The translations under genes were made by a program, and so were the position numbers. This document shows, in pieces, positions 35,427 to 43,795 of a DNA stretch of 46,534 bases. The stretch is taken from contig QZKU01000091.1 in NCBI GenBank assembly GCA_003598085.1, positions 1 to 46,534 of the forward strand, in the 5' to 3' direction. Origin of the DNA: Candidatus Abyssobacteria bacterium SURF_5. GTDB lineage: Bacteria; Abyssobacteria; SURF-5. Positions within the stretch are counted from its first letter, which is position 1, and each line of letters begins with the position of its first letter. The notes under the pieces were generated by a model. That model saw nothing but the letters and a program-made list of their open reading frames with translations. It searched no databases and was not told the DNA's origin.

Positions 35427-36585
35427 TTTCGGTTTCCAGTAGCTCCTGTTTGCGCCGCCTGCTCGGGATGAGTCCCTCGGGGCGGAAGATCATCATTGCG
35501 ATCAATGCCGCGCCGAACAGCAGCATGCGTATCTGCTGAAATTCGCGCAGCTTTTCCGGCAGAACGACGAGAACGGCCGCGCCGACGATCACGCCGGGAA
35601 TGCTGCCCATCCCGCCGAGCACCACCATGCAGACGATCATGGCCGACTCCATGAAAGTGAAACTCATCGGATCGACGAAGGTCATGAGGCTGGAGTAGAT
35701 GACGCCCGCCATCCCCGCGAAACTGGCGCCGATGCCGAATCCGAGCAGTTTGAGGGCGGTCACGTTGATGCCCGAGCTTGCGGCGGCGAGTTCGTCCTCG
35801 CGAATGGCGATCCATGCGCGCCCGATGCGCGAATGGTTAAGTCGATGGGCGGCGACGGCGATTCCGATCGCGAGAAGCAGGATGAGGTAATAGAACGTTG
35901 CGACCCGCGGCAAATAGAGGGGCCCCAGCGCGATTCCCATATCGAATGAATACGGCCCGAACGCGGGAGACGGGATATCGGAGATCCCCTTCGGCCCGTT
36001 TGTGACCGACTCCCAGTTGTTCAGGATGATCCGCACGATCTGCCCGAAGCCGAGAGTCACAATGGCGAGATAATCGCCGCGCAGCCTGAGCGTGGGGCTT
36101 CCGAGCAGCAGTCCGAACAATCCGGCAAGAAGACCCGCAGACGGCAGGATGACCCAGAACATCCAGCGGGCATCGGGATAATTGCGGAAAAAGATGGCCG
36201 ACACGTAAGCTCCGATCGCGTAGAATGCGACGTATCCGAGGTCAAGGAGCCCGGCCGACCCGACCGTGATATTGAGTCCGAGCGCCAGGCAGACGTAGAT
36301 GCCGACCAGCACGGCGACATGAATCCAATACACATTTCCCAGAAGCGTGAAGACGATGGGATAAGCGACGCAGCACGTCAGGATGGTCAAATGATACGTG
36401 CGCGCGTTTTCGGTGATAATCTCCCTGAGGCGGGAAGTCAATCCGCGGCGCGAGACAAAATAAACGGCGGCGACAGTGGCGATGAGGAAAACGGCGAAAA
36501 TCAGCGGGGGCCGGATCGAGAGTCCGACTACTATCAATAGGAATGCGCCGGCAACCGGCGCTATGGCCCCAAGTCTTTTGAACAT
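35383..36585 (-). CDS. livM: Branched-chain amino acid ABC transporter permease
   Basis: LivM is one of the two membrane permeases of the importer. The 400-residue protein has two extra N-terminal hydrophobic segments, which explains its greater length, then the permease core. Family marks include GLLDLGYVAFYAIGAYVSAI (about 110-130), LRLRGDYLAIVTLGFGQIVR (the cytoplasmic ATPase-coupling EAA-like loop, about 168-190) and GRAWIAIREDELAAASSGIN. It starts 3 bp after the livH stop codon, and its end overlaps livG by 44 bp. The C-terminal tail of about 20 charged residues is the overlapped part. Confidence 0.95.
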   Translation of the reverse strand: MFKRLGAIAPVAGAFLLIVVGLSIRPPLIFAVFLIATVAAVYFVSRRGLTSRLREIITENARTYHLTILTCCVAYPIVFTLLGNVYWIHVAVLVGIYVCLALGLNITVGSAGLLDLGYVAFYAIGAYVSAIFFRNYPDARWMFWVILPSAGLLAGLFGLLLGSPTLRLRGDYLAIVTLGFGQIVRIILNNWESVTNGPKGISDIPSPAFGPYSFDMGIALGPLYLPRVATFYYLILLLAIGIAVAAHRLNHSRIGRAWIAIREDELAAASSGINVTALKLLGFGIGASFAGMAGVIYSSLMTFVDPMSFTFMESAMIVCMVVLGGMGSIPGVIVGAAVLVVLPEKLREFQQIRMLLFGAALIAMMIFRPEGLIPSRRRKQELLETENEPERAAAASLSLK

Positions 36586-36588
36586 GAT

Positions 36589-37515
36589 CTACACTTTTTC
36601 AGCAACCCGCTCGCCCAGCAGGCCCGACGGCTTGAAGATGAGCACCGCGATCAGCAGCGCAAACGCAATAACGTCTTTATAATCGAAGGCTTCGGGCACT
36701 CCCAGAGAGGAAAGGGCCGCCACAAGCAATGTCTCGCTCAGTCCGAGGATCAATCCGCCGAGCATCGCTCCGCGCAGGCTGCCGATTCCGCCTAGGACCG
36801 CGGCGGCGAAGGCCTTGATCCCGATAATGAAGCCCATGTCGAACTTGATGCCGCCGTAATACAGGCCATTCATGATTCCGCCCGCGGCCGCGAGCGCCGA
36901 TCCGATCAGGAACGTCAGGCGGATCACCTGGTTGGCGTCGATACCCATCATCAGGGATCCCTCGAGGTCTTGCGCAATCGCGCGCATGGCCTGGCCAAGC
37001 CGCGTCCTTTGCACCAGCAGATCGAGGCCCACCATCAACGCTAGGCTTGCCGCCAAAATGAGCACCTGTATGTTATCGATGATGACTCCCGCGATATCGA
37101 AGCCGCCGTGCACGCTGCGAGGGAACGGCTGCATGTCGCGGCTATACAAGAGCATGACCATGTTCTGCAGGAAGATCGACATTCCCACCGCGGACAGGAG
37201 CAGGGTGATCCGCGGCGAGTGGCGCAGCGGCCGGTACGCGATTCTCTCGATTGCGATGCCGGCGAAACCGGTGATTGCCATCGAGCCGACAAACGCCAAC
37301 CCGAGCGCGATGGCGGAGCTGCCGACCCCGATCCGCGCCGCCAGATGCAGGATTGTCAAACCCAGGAATGCGCCCAGCATGAAGACTTCGCCGTGCGCAA
37401 AGTTGATAAGCTGGATGACCCCGTACACCATCGTATAGCCGAGGGCGACAAGGGCATACATGCCGCCGAGGGTCAGCCCGTTCACGAGTTGCTGAAAAAA
37501 AGCGGTTGGGCTCAT
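36589..37515 (-). CDS. livH: Branched-chain amino acid ABC transporter permease
   Basis: LivH is the other permease. It has 308 residues, normal for the family, with about eight membrane segments. Characteristic stretches are the N-terminal FFQQLVNGLTLGGMYALVAL, GYTMVYGVIQLINFAHGEVF and the coupling segment RTRLGQAMRAIAQDLEGSLM. It starts 1 bp past the livK stop codon, so the five genes are one operon. A proton-motive-independent, ATP-driven uptake complex of LivK, LivHM and LivFG is expected. Confidence 0.95.
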   Translation of the reverse strand: MSPTAFFQQLVNGLTLGGMYALVALGYTMVYGVIQLINFAHGEVFMLGAFLGLTILHLAARIGVGSSAIALGLAFVGSMAITGFAGIAIERIAYRPLRHSPRITLLLSAVGMSIFLQNMVMLLYSRDMQPFPRSVHGGFDIAGVIIDNIQVLILAASLALMVGLDLLVQRTRLGQAMRAIAQDLEGSLMMGIDANQVIRLTFLIGSALAAAGGIMNGLYYGGIKFDMGFIIGIKAFAAAVLGGIGSLRGAMLGGLILGLSETLLVAALSSLGVPEAFDYKDVIAFALLIAVLIFKPSGLLGERVAEKV

Positions 37516-37516
37516 G

Positions 37517-38665
37517 CTACTCGTTGAGGCTCATAGTCTTGAAAGGGACGAATTTGCCTTCGGTAACACGATAGAGGGTAATGAGCTGATTACGAGTGTC
37601 GCCCTTCTCGTCAAAGGATGTGCGACCGATAACGCCGTCGTGCTCGGTTTTGCGCACCTCTTCGAGAAGGAGGGCCTTGTCGGGACGGCCGTTGCGCTCG
37701 ATGACGCGCGCGAGAGCGCTCAACAGGATGTTTGCAACATCATACGCATACGGGCCGTAATTCTGGATTTTCGTGCCGAAGCGCTGCTCGTATTTCCGCA
37801 TAAAATCATCGGCTTGCGACAGTTCCGTCAGAGGAGCGCCGACCATGCTGATGATTGCGCCTTCGGTCTCGGCGCCGCCCGCATCGATGAAGTCCTGTCC
37901 GAACACGCCGTCGTCGCTGATGAACTGCTGGTCCATTTGCAGGGCGCGCATCTGGGCAACGATCAGGCCCGCCTCATCGTACATGCCGCCGAAATAAACA
38001 ACGTCCGGCCTCTGATCTTTTATCTTGGTCAGCAGCGCCCGGAAATCCTTCTCGCCGACGTCGATGCCGTCGAAGCTTACAACCTGCAACCCCAGTTTGG
38101 CAGCGGTATCCCGGACGACCTCGGCCAATCCCATGCCGTATTGCGTCTTGTCATGGATAACGGCGACCCGGCTGTACCCCAGGTCCCTGATGCAGCGGCC
38201 GGTTATCTCTCCCTGTACGAGATCGGTGCTGCATATGCGGAATATTTCCGGAAATCCCTGGAGTGTGATCTGCGGGTTCGTTGTCGCCCCGCTTATGGCA
38301 ACGACCCCCGTGCTGTGGTAGATTTTCGAAGCGGGCAAGAAGCAGCCGCTGTTCAAATGAGCGACCACGCCGAACACCAGCGGGTCCGACATCAGGGCAT
38401 GTGCCGCTGAGACGGCCTGTTTCGGGTCTGAGGCGTCATCTTTACTGTCCACAACGATTTTGTATCCGCCCATTTTATCCGCGGAATTCCATTCTTCGGC
38501 GGCCAGAATGACGGCATTATTCATTTCGTTTCCTGGCGCCGCCGCCGGACCGGTCAACGGAACAATCGCCCCGATCTTGACCACCTTCTGCGATGTGGAA
38601 CCGCCGCAGGATAAAGGGGAAACGAAGAATAACAGAATGGTTACGAACCAAAAAAAAGTGCGCAT
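37517..38665 (-). CDS. livK: Branched-chain amino acid ABC transporter substrate-binding protein
   Basis: This is a periplasmic type I substrate-binding protein of the leucine/isoleucine/valine family (Peripla_BP_6), 382 residues. The signal region MRTFFWFVTILLFFVSPLSC ends in a Cys at position 20, so it is probably a lipoprotein. The lipobox (PLSC) is not canonical, because Pro replaces Leu or Val at -3. The mature start VVKIGAIVPLTGPAA and the hinge region VFGVVAHLNSGCFLPASKIY match the family; the ligand pocket residues cannot be judged by eye. ATG 38665 follows GGGAG. As first gene of the operon it controls specificity of livHMGF. Confidence 0.95.
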   Translation of the reverse strand: MRTFFWFVTILLFFVSPLSCGGSTSQKVVKIGAIVPLTGPAAAPGNEMNNAVILAAEEWNSADKMGGYKIVVDSKDDASDPKQAVSAAHALMSDPLVFGVVAHLNSGCFLPASKIYHSTGVVAISGATTNPQITLQGFPEIFRICSTDLVQGEITGRCIRDLGYSRVAVIHDKTQYGMGLAEVVRDTAAKLGLQVVSFDGIDVGEKDFRALLTKIKDQRPDVVYFGGMYDEAGLIVAQMRALQMDQQFISDDGVFGQDFIDAGGAETEGAIISMVGAPLTELSQADDFMRKYEQRFGTKIQNYGPYAYDVANILLSALARVIERNGRPDKALLLEEVRKTEHDGVIGRTSFDEKGDTRNQLITLYRVTEGKFVPFKTMSLNE

Positions 38666-38815
38666 TATGTTTTCTCCCGGAGGGCCGCCTCTGATTCAAG
38701 AACTTGGAAATAAGATATACCAACACGTCAAAAATATCAAGCAGTCTCAAGGGTTCTACTCTATTGCACAAGAAGAGAAAACTTCGGCTGACGGATGAAG
38801 AACGGCAGCCATTCC

Positions 38816-38845
38816 TTGACAAGAATCCCGATACTCCTATATATT
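38816..38845 (+). promoter_or_regulatory. Sigma70 promoter for the second SGNH gene
   Basis: Consensus TTGACA (38816-38821) is followed after 18 bp by TATATT (38840-38845), or after 16 bp by TATATA. It is about 100 bp upstream of the SGNH start. Confidence 0.6.
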
Positions 38846-38946
38846 CGCAAGTGAGACGGTTATCGATTGCTTTTGCTTTCGGGCGCATCGGCTTTCTTTT
38901 AAACCGATATCCCTATATTAATAATTGGTACCGCAAAGAGTGATGA

Positions 38947-40098
38947 ATGAAGCTTTCTTTCCTCAACGTTCGATTTGATAAAGCCCTTCTTTTCTCCTCG
39001 CTTCAAGTGCTTCTGATCACGACGCTGCTCATTTTGTCGTTTGAAGGCGTGCTGCGGCTTTTTCTGCGGCTTCCTCGCGGGCGATTCGACTTCATTACTA
39101 CGAGCAGTCAGGCCTTATATCCGCCAAATCAGACGATGGAGATGACATGGGGCGTCATTCCCTATACCGTAAAGAGCAATTCCCTCGGATTTCGCGGTGA
39201 CGAGATTTCGTTCGCAAAACCTGAGGGCGCCGTCCGAATTGCGGCCGTGGGCGATTCGATGACGGATGGTTTTTTTGTGGATAACGACGCTACGTATCCG
39301 TATCTTCTCCAGCAAATCTTTCGAGAGAGACAGGGAAATGTGGAAGTCATAAATGCAGCGCATGGAGGAAGTTCCATCGACAAGGAATACTTCATCCTTC
39401 GCGAGGTCGTCCTGCCGCTCAAGCCGGACCTGGTGTTGCTGTTATTTGTGCCGAATGATATCTCCGATATCAAGGAACTGTCTCTGGATCAGTTGCTTTC
39501 TTATTCGCCCGAGCAGCCGCTGCGCAAGAGGATAGCCGATTGGTGCATAACGAAAACAGCTGCGGGCGAATGGGGTTATGACGCATATCTGCGGAGCATG
39601 AGCAGGTTTTACCGGACACATGAAAGAGAGCAGGAAAGCATCGACAAGAGCGACCGCTATGAGATTCCGGGAGGAGACGATTTCCAAAAGAACGTCGATA
39701 TCTTTGTTGAGCGGTGGGGGCCGGTCGATAATCTTGTCCTAGCCGAGCCGGAATCGGCCCAGGTGAAGCGTGCGATTTCGAATTACGTGTCGATTCTCAG
39801 GATAATGGCCGACCTATGCAATCAGCAAGGCGCCCGGCTCGTTTTCATCTCTTTCCCTTCTTATGAACAGATATATGGATCGAGAGAGGATTCGTATGTT
39901 GCGGACCTTTTCAGAGAAGAATGCGACAAGCTGTCGGTGCCGTTTTTTGACCTGACGCAGGCTTTCAAGCAGCGCGGGCAGAATTCGGTTTTGCATCTGG
40001 CGCCGCTCGATTTCCATTTGAATCCCGAGGGGAACAGAGTTTTGGCCGAAGCGATAGCCGAATACTTGTTGGGAGCAGGTCTTCTGGAGCGAAATTGA
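38947..40098 (+). CDS. SGNH/GDSL hydrolase-family protein, membrane anchored
   Basis: This 383-residue protein has an N-terminal membrane segment (about 14-36, LQVLLITTLLILSFEGVLRL) and an SGNH hydrolase domain beyond it, probably outside the cytoplasm. Block I is VGDSMTDGFFV (about 100-110), with the Ser nucleophile. Block II has the Gly of NAAHGGSSID, block III the Asn of FVPNDISD, and block V DFHLNPEGN gives the catalytic Asp and His. All four SGNH residues are therefore present. Such proteins act as esterases on envelope glycans or lipids. The start ATG at 38947 has only a weak AAGAG site. It is behind its own promoter and shares fold and anchor with the gene at 823. Confidence 0.85.
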   Translation: MKLSFLNVRFDKALLFSSLQVLLITTLLILSFEGVLRLFLRLPRGRFDFITTSSQALYPPNQTMEMTWGVIPYTVKSNSLGFRGDEISFAKPEGAVRIAAVGDSMTDGFFVDNDATYPYLLQQIFRERQGNVEVINAAHGGSSIDKEYFILREVVLPLKPDLVLLLFVPNDISDIKELSLDQLLSYSPEQPLRKRIADWCITKTAAGEWGYDAYLRSMSRFYRTHEREQESIDKSDRYEIPGGDDFQKNVDIFVERWGPVDNLVLAEPESAQVKRAISNYVSILRIMADLCNQQGARLVFISFPSYEQIYGSREDSYVADLFREECDKLSVPFFDLTQAFKQRGQNSVLHLAPLDFHLNPEGNRVLAEAIAEYLLGAGLLERN

Positions 40099-40198
40099 AT
40101 ACATCGCAAGCTCGGCGGGCGCTTTCCGGCAGCCACTCGAAGCGGTCCATGAAAAAGCAAGAGATCGCATTTTCCGAAAACCGCGCGGGCTCGACAGC

Positions 40199-40228
40199 TT
40201 GACATGTTTCTCTTTCCTACAGTATAAT
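40199..40228 (+). promoter_or_regulatory. Consensus sigma70 promoter of the rpmH operon
   Basis: TTGACA at 40199-40204 and TATAAT at 40223-40228, both perfect consensus, are spaced by 18 bp. They lie about 75 bp upstream of rpmH. This is the strongest promoter in the window, as expected for ribosomal protein and RNase P expression. Confidence 0.8.
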
Positions 40229-40305
40229 ATGTTGAAATAGCACTTTGTTTTACGAACGGCGGCGTCTGATCATGAAACCACGAACATAGAGAATAGGATT
40301 GACTT

Positions 40306-40446
40306 GTGAAGCGGACATACCAGCCATCAGGCCTTAAGAGAAAACGAACGCATGGATTTCGCGCCCGAATGGAAACCAAAGGAGGGCGAAGAGTTCTCAG
40401 CAGCAGAAGGCGCAAAGGCCGTGCGAGATTGACCGTCAGCGGCTGA
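40306..40446 (+). CDS. rpmH: 50S ribosomal protein L34
   Basis: L34 is a small basic protein of the large ribosomal subunit. The 46-residue gene starts with GTG and reads [20 protein letters not shown], then the typical [19 protein letters not shown]. This is an almost textbook L34, just at the normal length of 44-46. No strong Shine-Dalgarno lies before the GTG. It is followed by rnpA after 14 bp, the universal bacterial arrangement. The consensus promoter at 40199 drives it. In many genomes rpmH is next to dnaA; here they are 24.6 kb apart. Confidence 0.98.
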   Translation: MKRTYQPSGLKRKRTHGFRARMETKGGRRVLSSRRRKGRARLTVSG

Positions 40447-40460
40447 CGCCGCGGCCCGAA

Positions 40461-40808
40461 ATGATCGAATATGGCTTTCCGAGAGCTCGACGGTTACACA
40501 AGCAACACGAATTCCAGAAGATATACCGCGCCGGGCACAGGGAAGCAAGCAGGTATTTGACAATTTATGCCTGTCCGGCAGAGGGCCGCAGGGGAAAGTT
40601 GGGCATCGTAGCCGGCAAGCGGTTGGGGAAGGCGGTTAAGCGTAATAAAATCCGACGGGCACTAAAAGAGATAGTCAGGCTCAACCAACACCGAATACTG
40701 GAAAAAAACGACCTGATAATCATCATCAAACCGCCCGCGCTTGACCTTCCGCACCACGAGCTGGCCGAACAGCTTTTTCAGTTGCTCCGGAAGAGCGGAG
40801 CTTTTTGA
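40461..40808 (+). CDS. rnpA: Ribonuclease P protein component
   Basis: RnpA is the protein cofactor of RNase P, which trims the 5' ends of tRNA precursors. The 115-residue protein has the family RNR motif [17 protein letters not shown] (about 54-70) and the N-terminal [18 protein letters not shown] substrate-cleft region. Length and basic charge are normal. Start ATG 40461 lies 14 bp past rpmH, and the stop overlaps the yidD start by one base. The RNA subunit gene rnpB is not in this window. Confidence 0.96.
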   Translation: MIEYGFPRARRLHKQHEFQKIYRAGHREASRYLTIYACPAEGRRGKLGIVAGKRLGKAVKRNKIRRALKEIVRLNQHRILEKNDLIIIIKPPALDLPHHELAEQLFQLLRKSGAF

Positions 40809-41017
40809 TGCGTTTATTACTCATTCTTCTTATAAAGCTCTACCAGACATTTGTGTCTCCGCTTCTCCCGCCTGCTTGCCGCTTTTACCCGTCCTGCTCC
40901 GAATATGCGCTCGAGGCTGTCAGGAAGTATGGCGCGCTGAAAGGTTCTTATCTGACTGTTCGGAGGCTTCTCAGATGTCACCCCCTATGCGAAGGTGGAA
41001 TCGATCCCGTGCCTTAA
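40808..41017 (+). CDS. yidD: Membrane protein insertion efficiency factor YidD
   Basis: YidD is a small, inner-membrane-associated protein that helps insertion of YidC and Sec substrates. This 69-residue form has the family signature [20 protein letters not shown] followed by CSEYALEAV and [18 protein letters not shown]. The three Cys of the signature are present. I prefer ATG 40808, overlapping the rnpA stop by one base, to the TTG just before it. It lies between rnpA and yidC as in most bacteria. Confidence 0.95.
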   Translation: MRLLLILLIKLYQTFVSPLLPPACRFYPSCSEYALEAVRKYGALKGSYLTVRRLLRCHPLCEGGIDPVP

Positions 41018-41059
41018 GCGCTTGCCGCGGCCGGACCTTGTGGAGAAGGAGTAGTATTT

Positions 41060-42928
41060 TTGGATAGAGAAACACAGCGAAATATGCTCATCGCGATCGT
41101 GCTGTCGCTGATTGTCATGATCGTGTGGAGCCGGTTTTTTGCGCCGAAGCCTCCGGCGCGGGAGGTCCCGCCCCAGCAGGCGATCGAGCGAGTCTATGAC
41201 CAGCCCGCCGAGCCCCAAAATCCTCAAATCGAGTATCAGTCCGTTACGGAAGAAGTGTCCTCAGACCTCCTTGGTCAGGCGAGCGACGTCGTAGTGAAAA
41301 CGCCGAACCTGGAGGCCACCTTCAGCACGCTGGGAGGCCATCTTGTTTCGTTGAAACTCCCGGAATTCGAATCGAAACGGGGCGGCAAAGTTGAGCTGGT
41401 CCCGCAAACAACGAGTCTGCAGAAACCGCTGGCTCTCGAGTTCCATGCCCCTGAATTCGGTGTCGATTCGGAAAAGTTCCTCTATAATCATGCCCTGTAC
41501 GAGCCGACCGATTCCGCGCTCCAGCAGGTAGCGCAGCAGGCGCTTGAGGCCGCTGCAGGTGTTGGCTCCGCTTCCGGCGAGACCGAGGTGCGGCGACTGC
41601 TCGAGGAAACTCTGCCGAAGGGCCAGAATGACCCCGATTTGCGGTCGTTGGTCATAGCGGCGCTCAGCAATGAGTTGCCGGCGCAGGGTTCGGGCGAAGC
41701 GCTCGCGCAGCGGGCGCGAAGCCTGCAGGAAAGCAGCGTCCTGGTTTTCTCGCATCAGCTGTCGCCGGAGCTGAGGCTGATCAAGGGATTCGTTTTTGGA
41801 CCGCAGCATTACTCGTTCGTCATGCATACCGTCTTCCAGAATACCGGACAGGCTGCGCTTTCGATTGGGAATGGGCGTTCGAGCTACTCGGTGATCTGGG
41901 CGCCGGGCCTGGAAAGTCCGGAGAAAACGCCGAAATCCGACGAGCTTGTCGGGGTGCACTTGGTGGGAAAGAATTTCGATCAGGAGACGGTAAGGAAACT
42001 GAAAAAGGAGGAAGAGTTTTCAGAGGAGCTGAAGTGGATCGGGCTGAAAAGAAAGTACTTCTTTGCGTCGCTTGAGCCTGCCGACACGGTGGTGAGCGCA
42101 CGGATCGAGCCGCTCGGGGAAAAGGAGGAACTGGTAGGGATCAGCTTGAATATGCAGCCGCTGCAGGTTGAGCCAGACGGTCTGGCGGGCCACAGTGTCC
42201 GCATCTGCGCAGGGCCGATGCTCAAGGAAGTGCTCGACAGTTGCGGGTCCGGATACGGCCAGATACTGAATTTCGGGTTCTTCGACATCTTTGCCAAGAT
42301 GCTGCTGGCGGCATTGCTGTGGTTTAATAAAGCCGTACAAAGCTACGGGCTCGCGATCATCCTGCTGACAATCGTGGTTCGATTGGCGTTGTTCCCGCTT
42401 AACCAGAAGAGCTACCGCTCAATGCGAGCGATGCAGTCGCTTCAGCCGAAGGTGAATGAGATCAGGGAGAAGTACAAGAAGAACCCGCAGGAAATGAACA
42501 AGAAGATGATGGAACTGTATCGGACGAACAAAGTCAATCCGATGGGGGGCTGCCTGCCGATCGCATTCCAGATGCCGATATTCATAGCGCTGTTCCAGGC
42601 GCTCAGGTACGCGGTCGAACTTCGCGGCGCCCGGTTCCTGTGGATGGTGGATCTCTCCGAGCCGGACAGGCTGTTCACCATCACGCAGCCATTCAATTTT
42701 TCGCTCAACCTTCTCCCTCTGCTGGTGATCGGGGCCATGGTGATACAGCAGAAGATGACCCCAATGGCCGGAGGCGGCCAAAGCGAGGCGCAGCAAAAAA
42801 TGATGCAGTACATGCCGGTCATCTTCGGGTTCCTGTTCTACAGCATGCCGTCGGGACTCACCGTCTACTTTCTCGTCTCGACAGTACTCGGGCTGGTGCA
42901 GCAGTATTTCGTTCAAAAGGCGGCTTAG
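41060..42928 (+). CDS. yidC: Membrane protein insertase YidC
   Basis: YidC inserts proteins into the inner membrane, alone or with SecYEG. The 622-residue protein has an N-terminal anchor (about 9-26) and a large periplasmic domain (about 30-400). The conserved five-helix core (about 405-620) includes R441 in the hydrophilic groove (LTIVVRLALFPL), followed by the coiled hairpin SLQPKVNEIREKYKKNP. It is longer than the roughly 550 residues of E. coli YidC. About residues 150-225 are an Ala/Glu/Gln-rich, likely helical insertion in the periplasmic domain. It starts at TTG 41060 with GAAGGAG upstream. The large periplasmic domain marks a Gram-negative type YidC. Confidence 0.97.
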   Translation: MDRETQRNMLIAIVLSLIVMIVWSRFFAPKPPAREVPPQQAIERVYDQPAEPQNPQIEYQSVTEEVSSDLLGQASDVVVKTPNLEATFSTLGGHLVSLKLPEFESKRGGKVELVPQTTSLQKPLALEFHAPEFGVDSEKFLYNHALYEPTDSALQQVAQQALEAAAGVGSASGETEVRRLLEETLPKGQNDPDLRSLVIAALSNELPAQGSGEALAQRARSLQESSVLVFSHQLSPELRLIKGFVFGPQHYSFVMHTVFQNTGQAALSIGNGRSSYSVIWAPGLESPEKTPKSDELVGVHLVGKNFDQETVRKLKKEEEFSEELKWIGLKRKYFFASLEPADTVVSARIEPLGEKEELVGISLNMQPLQVEPDGLAGHSVRICAGPMLKEVLDSCGSGYGQILNFGFFDIFAKMLLAALLWFNKAVQSYGLAIILLTIVVRLALFPLNQKSYRSMRAMQSLQPKVNEIREKYKKNPQEMNKKMMELYRTNKVNPMGGCLPIAFQMPIFIALFQALRYAVELRGARFLWMVDLSEPDRLFTITQPFNFSLNLLPLLVIGAMVIQQKMTPMAGGGQSEAQQKMMQYMPVIFGFLFYSMPSGLTVYFLVSTVLGLVQQYFVQKAA

Positions 42929-42955
42929 CAGCGCCCTGAAAGAAAGGAAGCACGT

Positions 42956-43690
42956 ATGATATCAATTGAAGTTGAAGGAAAGACCCCGGAAGAAGCGATC
43001 AGGAAAGCACTTGAAGTGCTTGATACCACACGTGATAAGGTGCAGGTGGAAGTTATCGACGAAGGCAGCAAAGGCCTATTCGGGATGATCGGCAGCAAGC
43101 AGGCGAAAGTAAGGGCGACCCTTGTGGACTCGGATGACGTTGCGCCCGCCCAGCCCGCAACACCTGACTTCTCGCCAAGGGCGACCGTCACCGCTACTCT
43201 GCCTCCCCGCCCGATTGTCGAACAGCGATCGGTCGTTTCCGCTCCGCCGGGCTCGGCGAAACAGGTGCTCGAGGAGCTTCTCCATCATATGGGCTTTTCA
43301 GCCCGCATCACGGAAAAGGCGAGCGAGGATAAGATCGTTCTCTCGATTGAAGCAGGCGAGGACAGTAACATTCTGATTGGACGCCGCGGCAAGAATCTCG
43401 AGGGCCTGCAATACATAGTCAGCCGAATTTGCGCGAAGCGGGAAGACAACTCCAAACCGGTTCTCATCGATGTCGAAGGCTACCGGCAGCGCCGAAAAGA
43501 GATGATCGAGTCCATGGCGCGCCGGCTCGCGTCGAAGGCAAAAAGCTCACGGCGCGAGATGGAGACCGAACCGCTTTCCGCGGGCGAGCGGCGCCTCGTC
43601 CACATGGCGCTGAAGGATGACCACGAGGTACATACCCAGAGCCGCGGGGAAGGCCCGCTCAAAAATGTCGTGATCAAGCCGAAGCGATAA
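42956..43690 (+). CDS. jag: Jag/KhpB RNA-binding protein
   Basis: KhpB (Jag, EloR) is an RNA-binding protein, linked in Gram-positives to cell elongation and division control. The 244-residue protein has three parts: a Jag-N domain (1-52), a Pro/Ala-rich linker (about 60-100) and KH plus R3H domains. The KH domain has the GxxG loop in IGRRGKNLEGLQ (141-152); the R3H domain ends in ERRLVHMAL (211-219) with the Arg and His of the motif. An AAGGAAG site precedes ATG 42956, which lies 27 bp past yidC. A terminator follows before mnmE. Confidence 0.95.
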   Translation: MISIEVEGKTPEEAIRKALEVLDTTRDKVQVEVIDEGSKGLFGMIGSKQAKVRATLVDSDDVAPAQPATPDFSPRATVTATLPPRPIVEQRSVVSAPPGSAKQVLEELLHHMGFSARITEKASEDKIVLSIEAGEDSNILIGRRGKNLEGLQYIVSRICAKREDNSKPVLIDVEGYRQRRKEMIESMARRLASKAKSSRREMETEPLSAGERRLVHMALKDDHEVHTQSRGEGPLKNVVIKPKR

Positions 43691-43747
43691 CGCTCTCCTC
43701 GGAGCCGCCGAAAACCGGCTTCTTACAGGAAATCTATTGATGCGATA

Positions 43748-43786
43748 CCCCGGGATCGATTACAGCGGTTCCGGGGCTCATTTTTT
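43748..43786 (+). terminator. Rho-independent terminator between jag and mnmE
   Basis: CCCCGG (43748-43753) and CCGGGG (43771-43776) form a stem with a 17-base loop, followed by CTCA and six T (43781-43786). It ends 9 bp before the mnmE start, so mnmE may be partly uncoupled from the upstream genes, by termination or attenuation. Confidence 0.7.
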
Positions 43787-43795
43787 GGAAAAGAC

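Noticed and set aside
40406-40440. Family C-like GAAGGCGCAAAGGCC
   Set aside because: It is within rpmH and encodes the conserved RRKGRAR of L34, so the similarity is coincidental.
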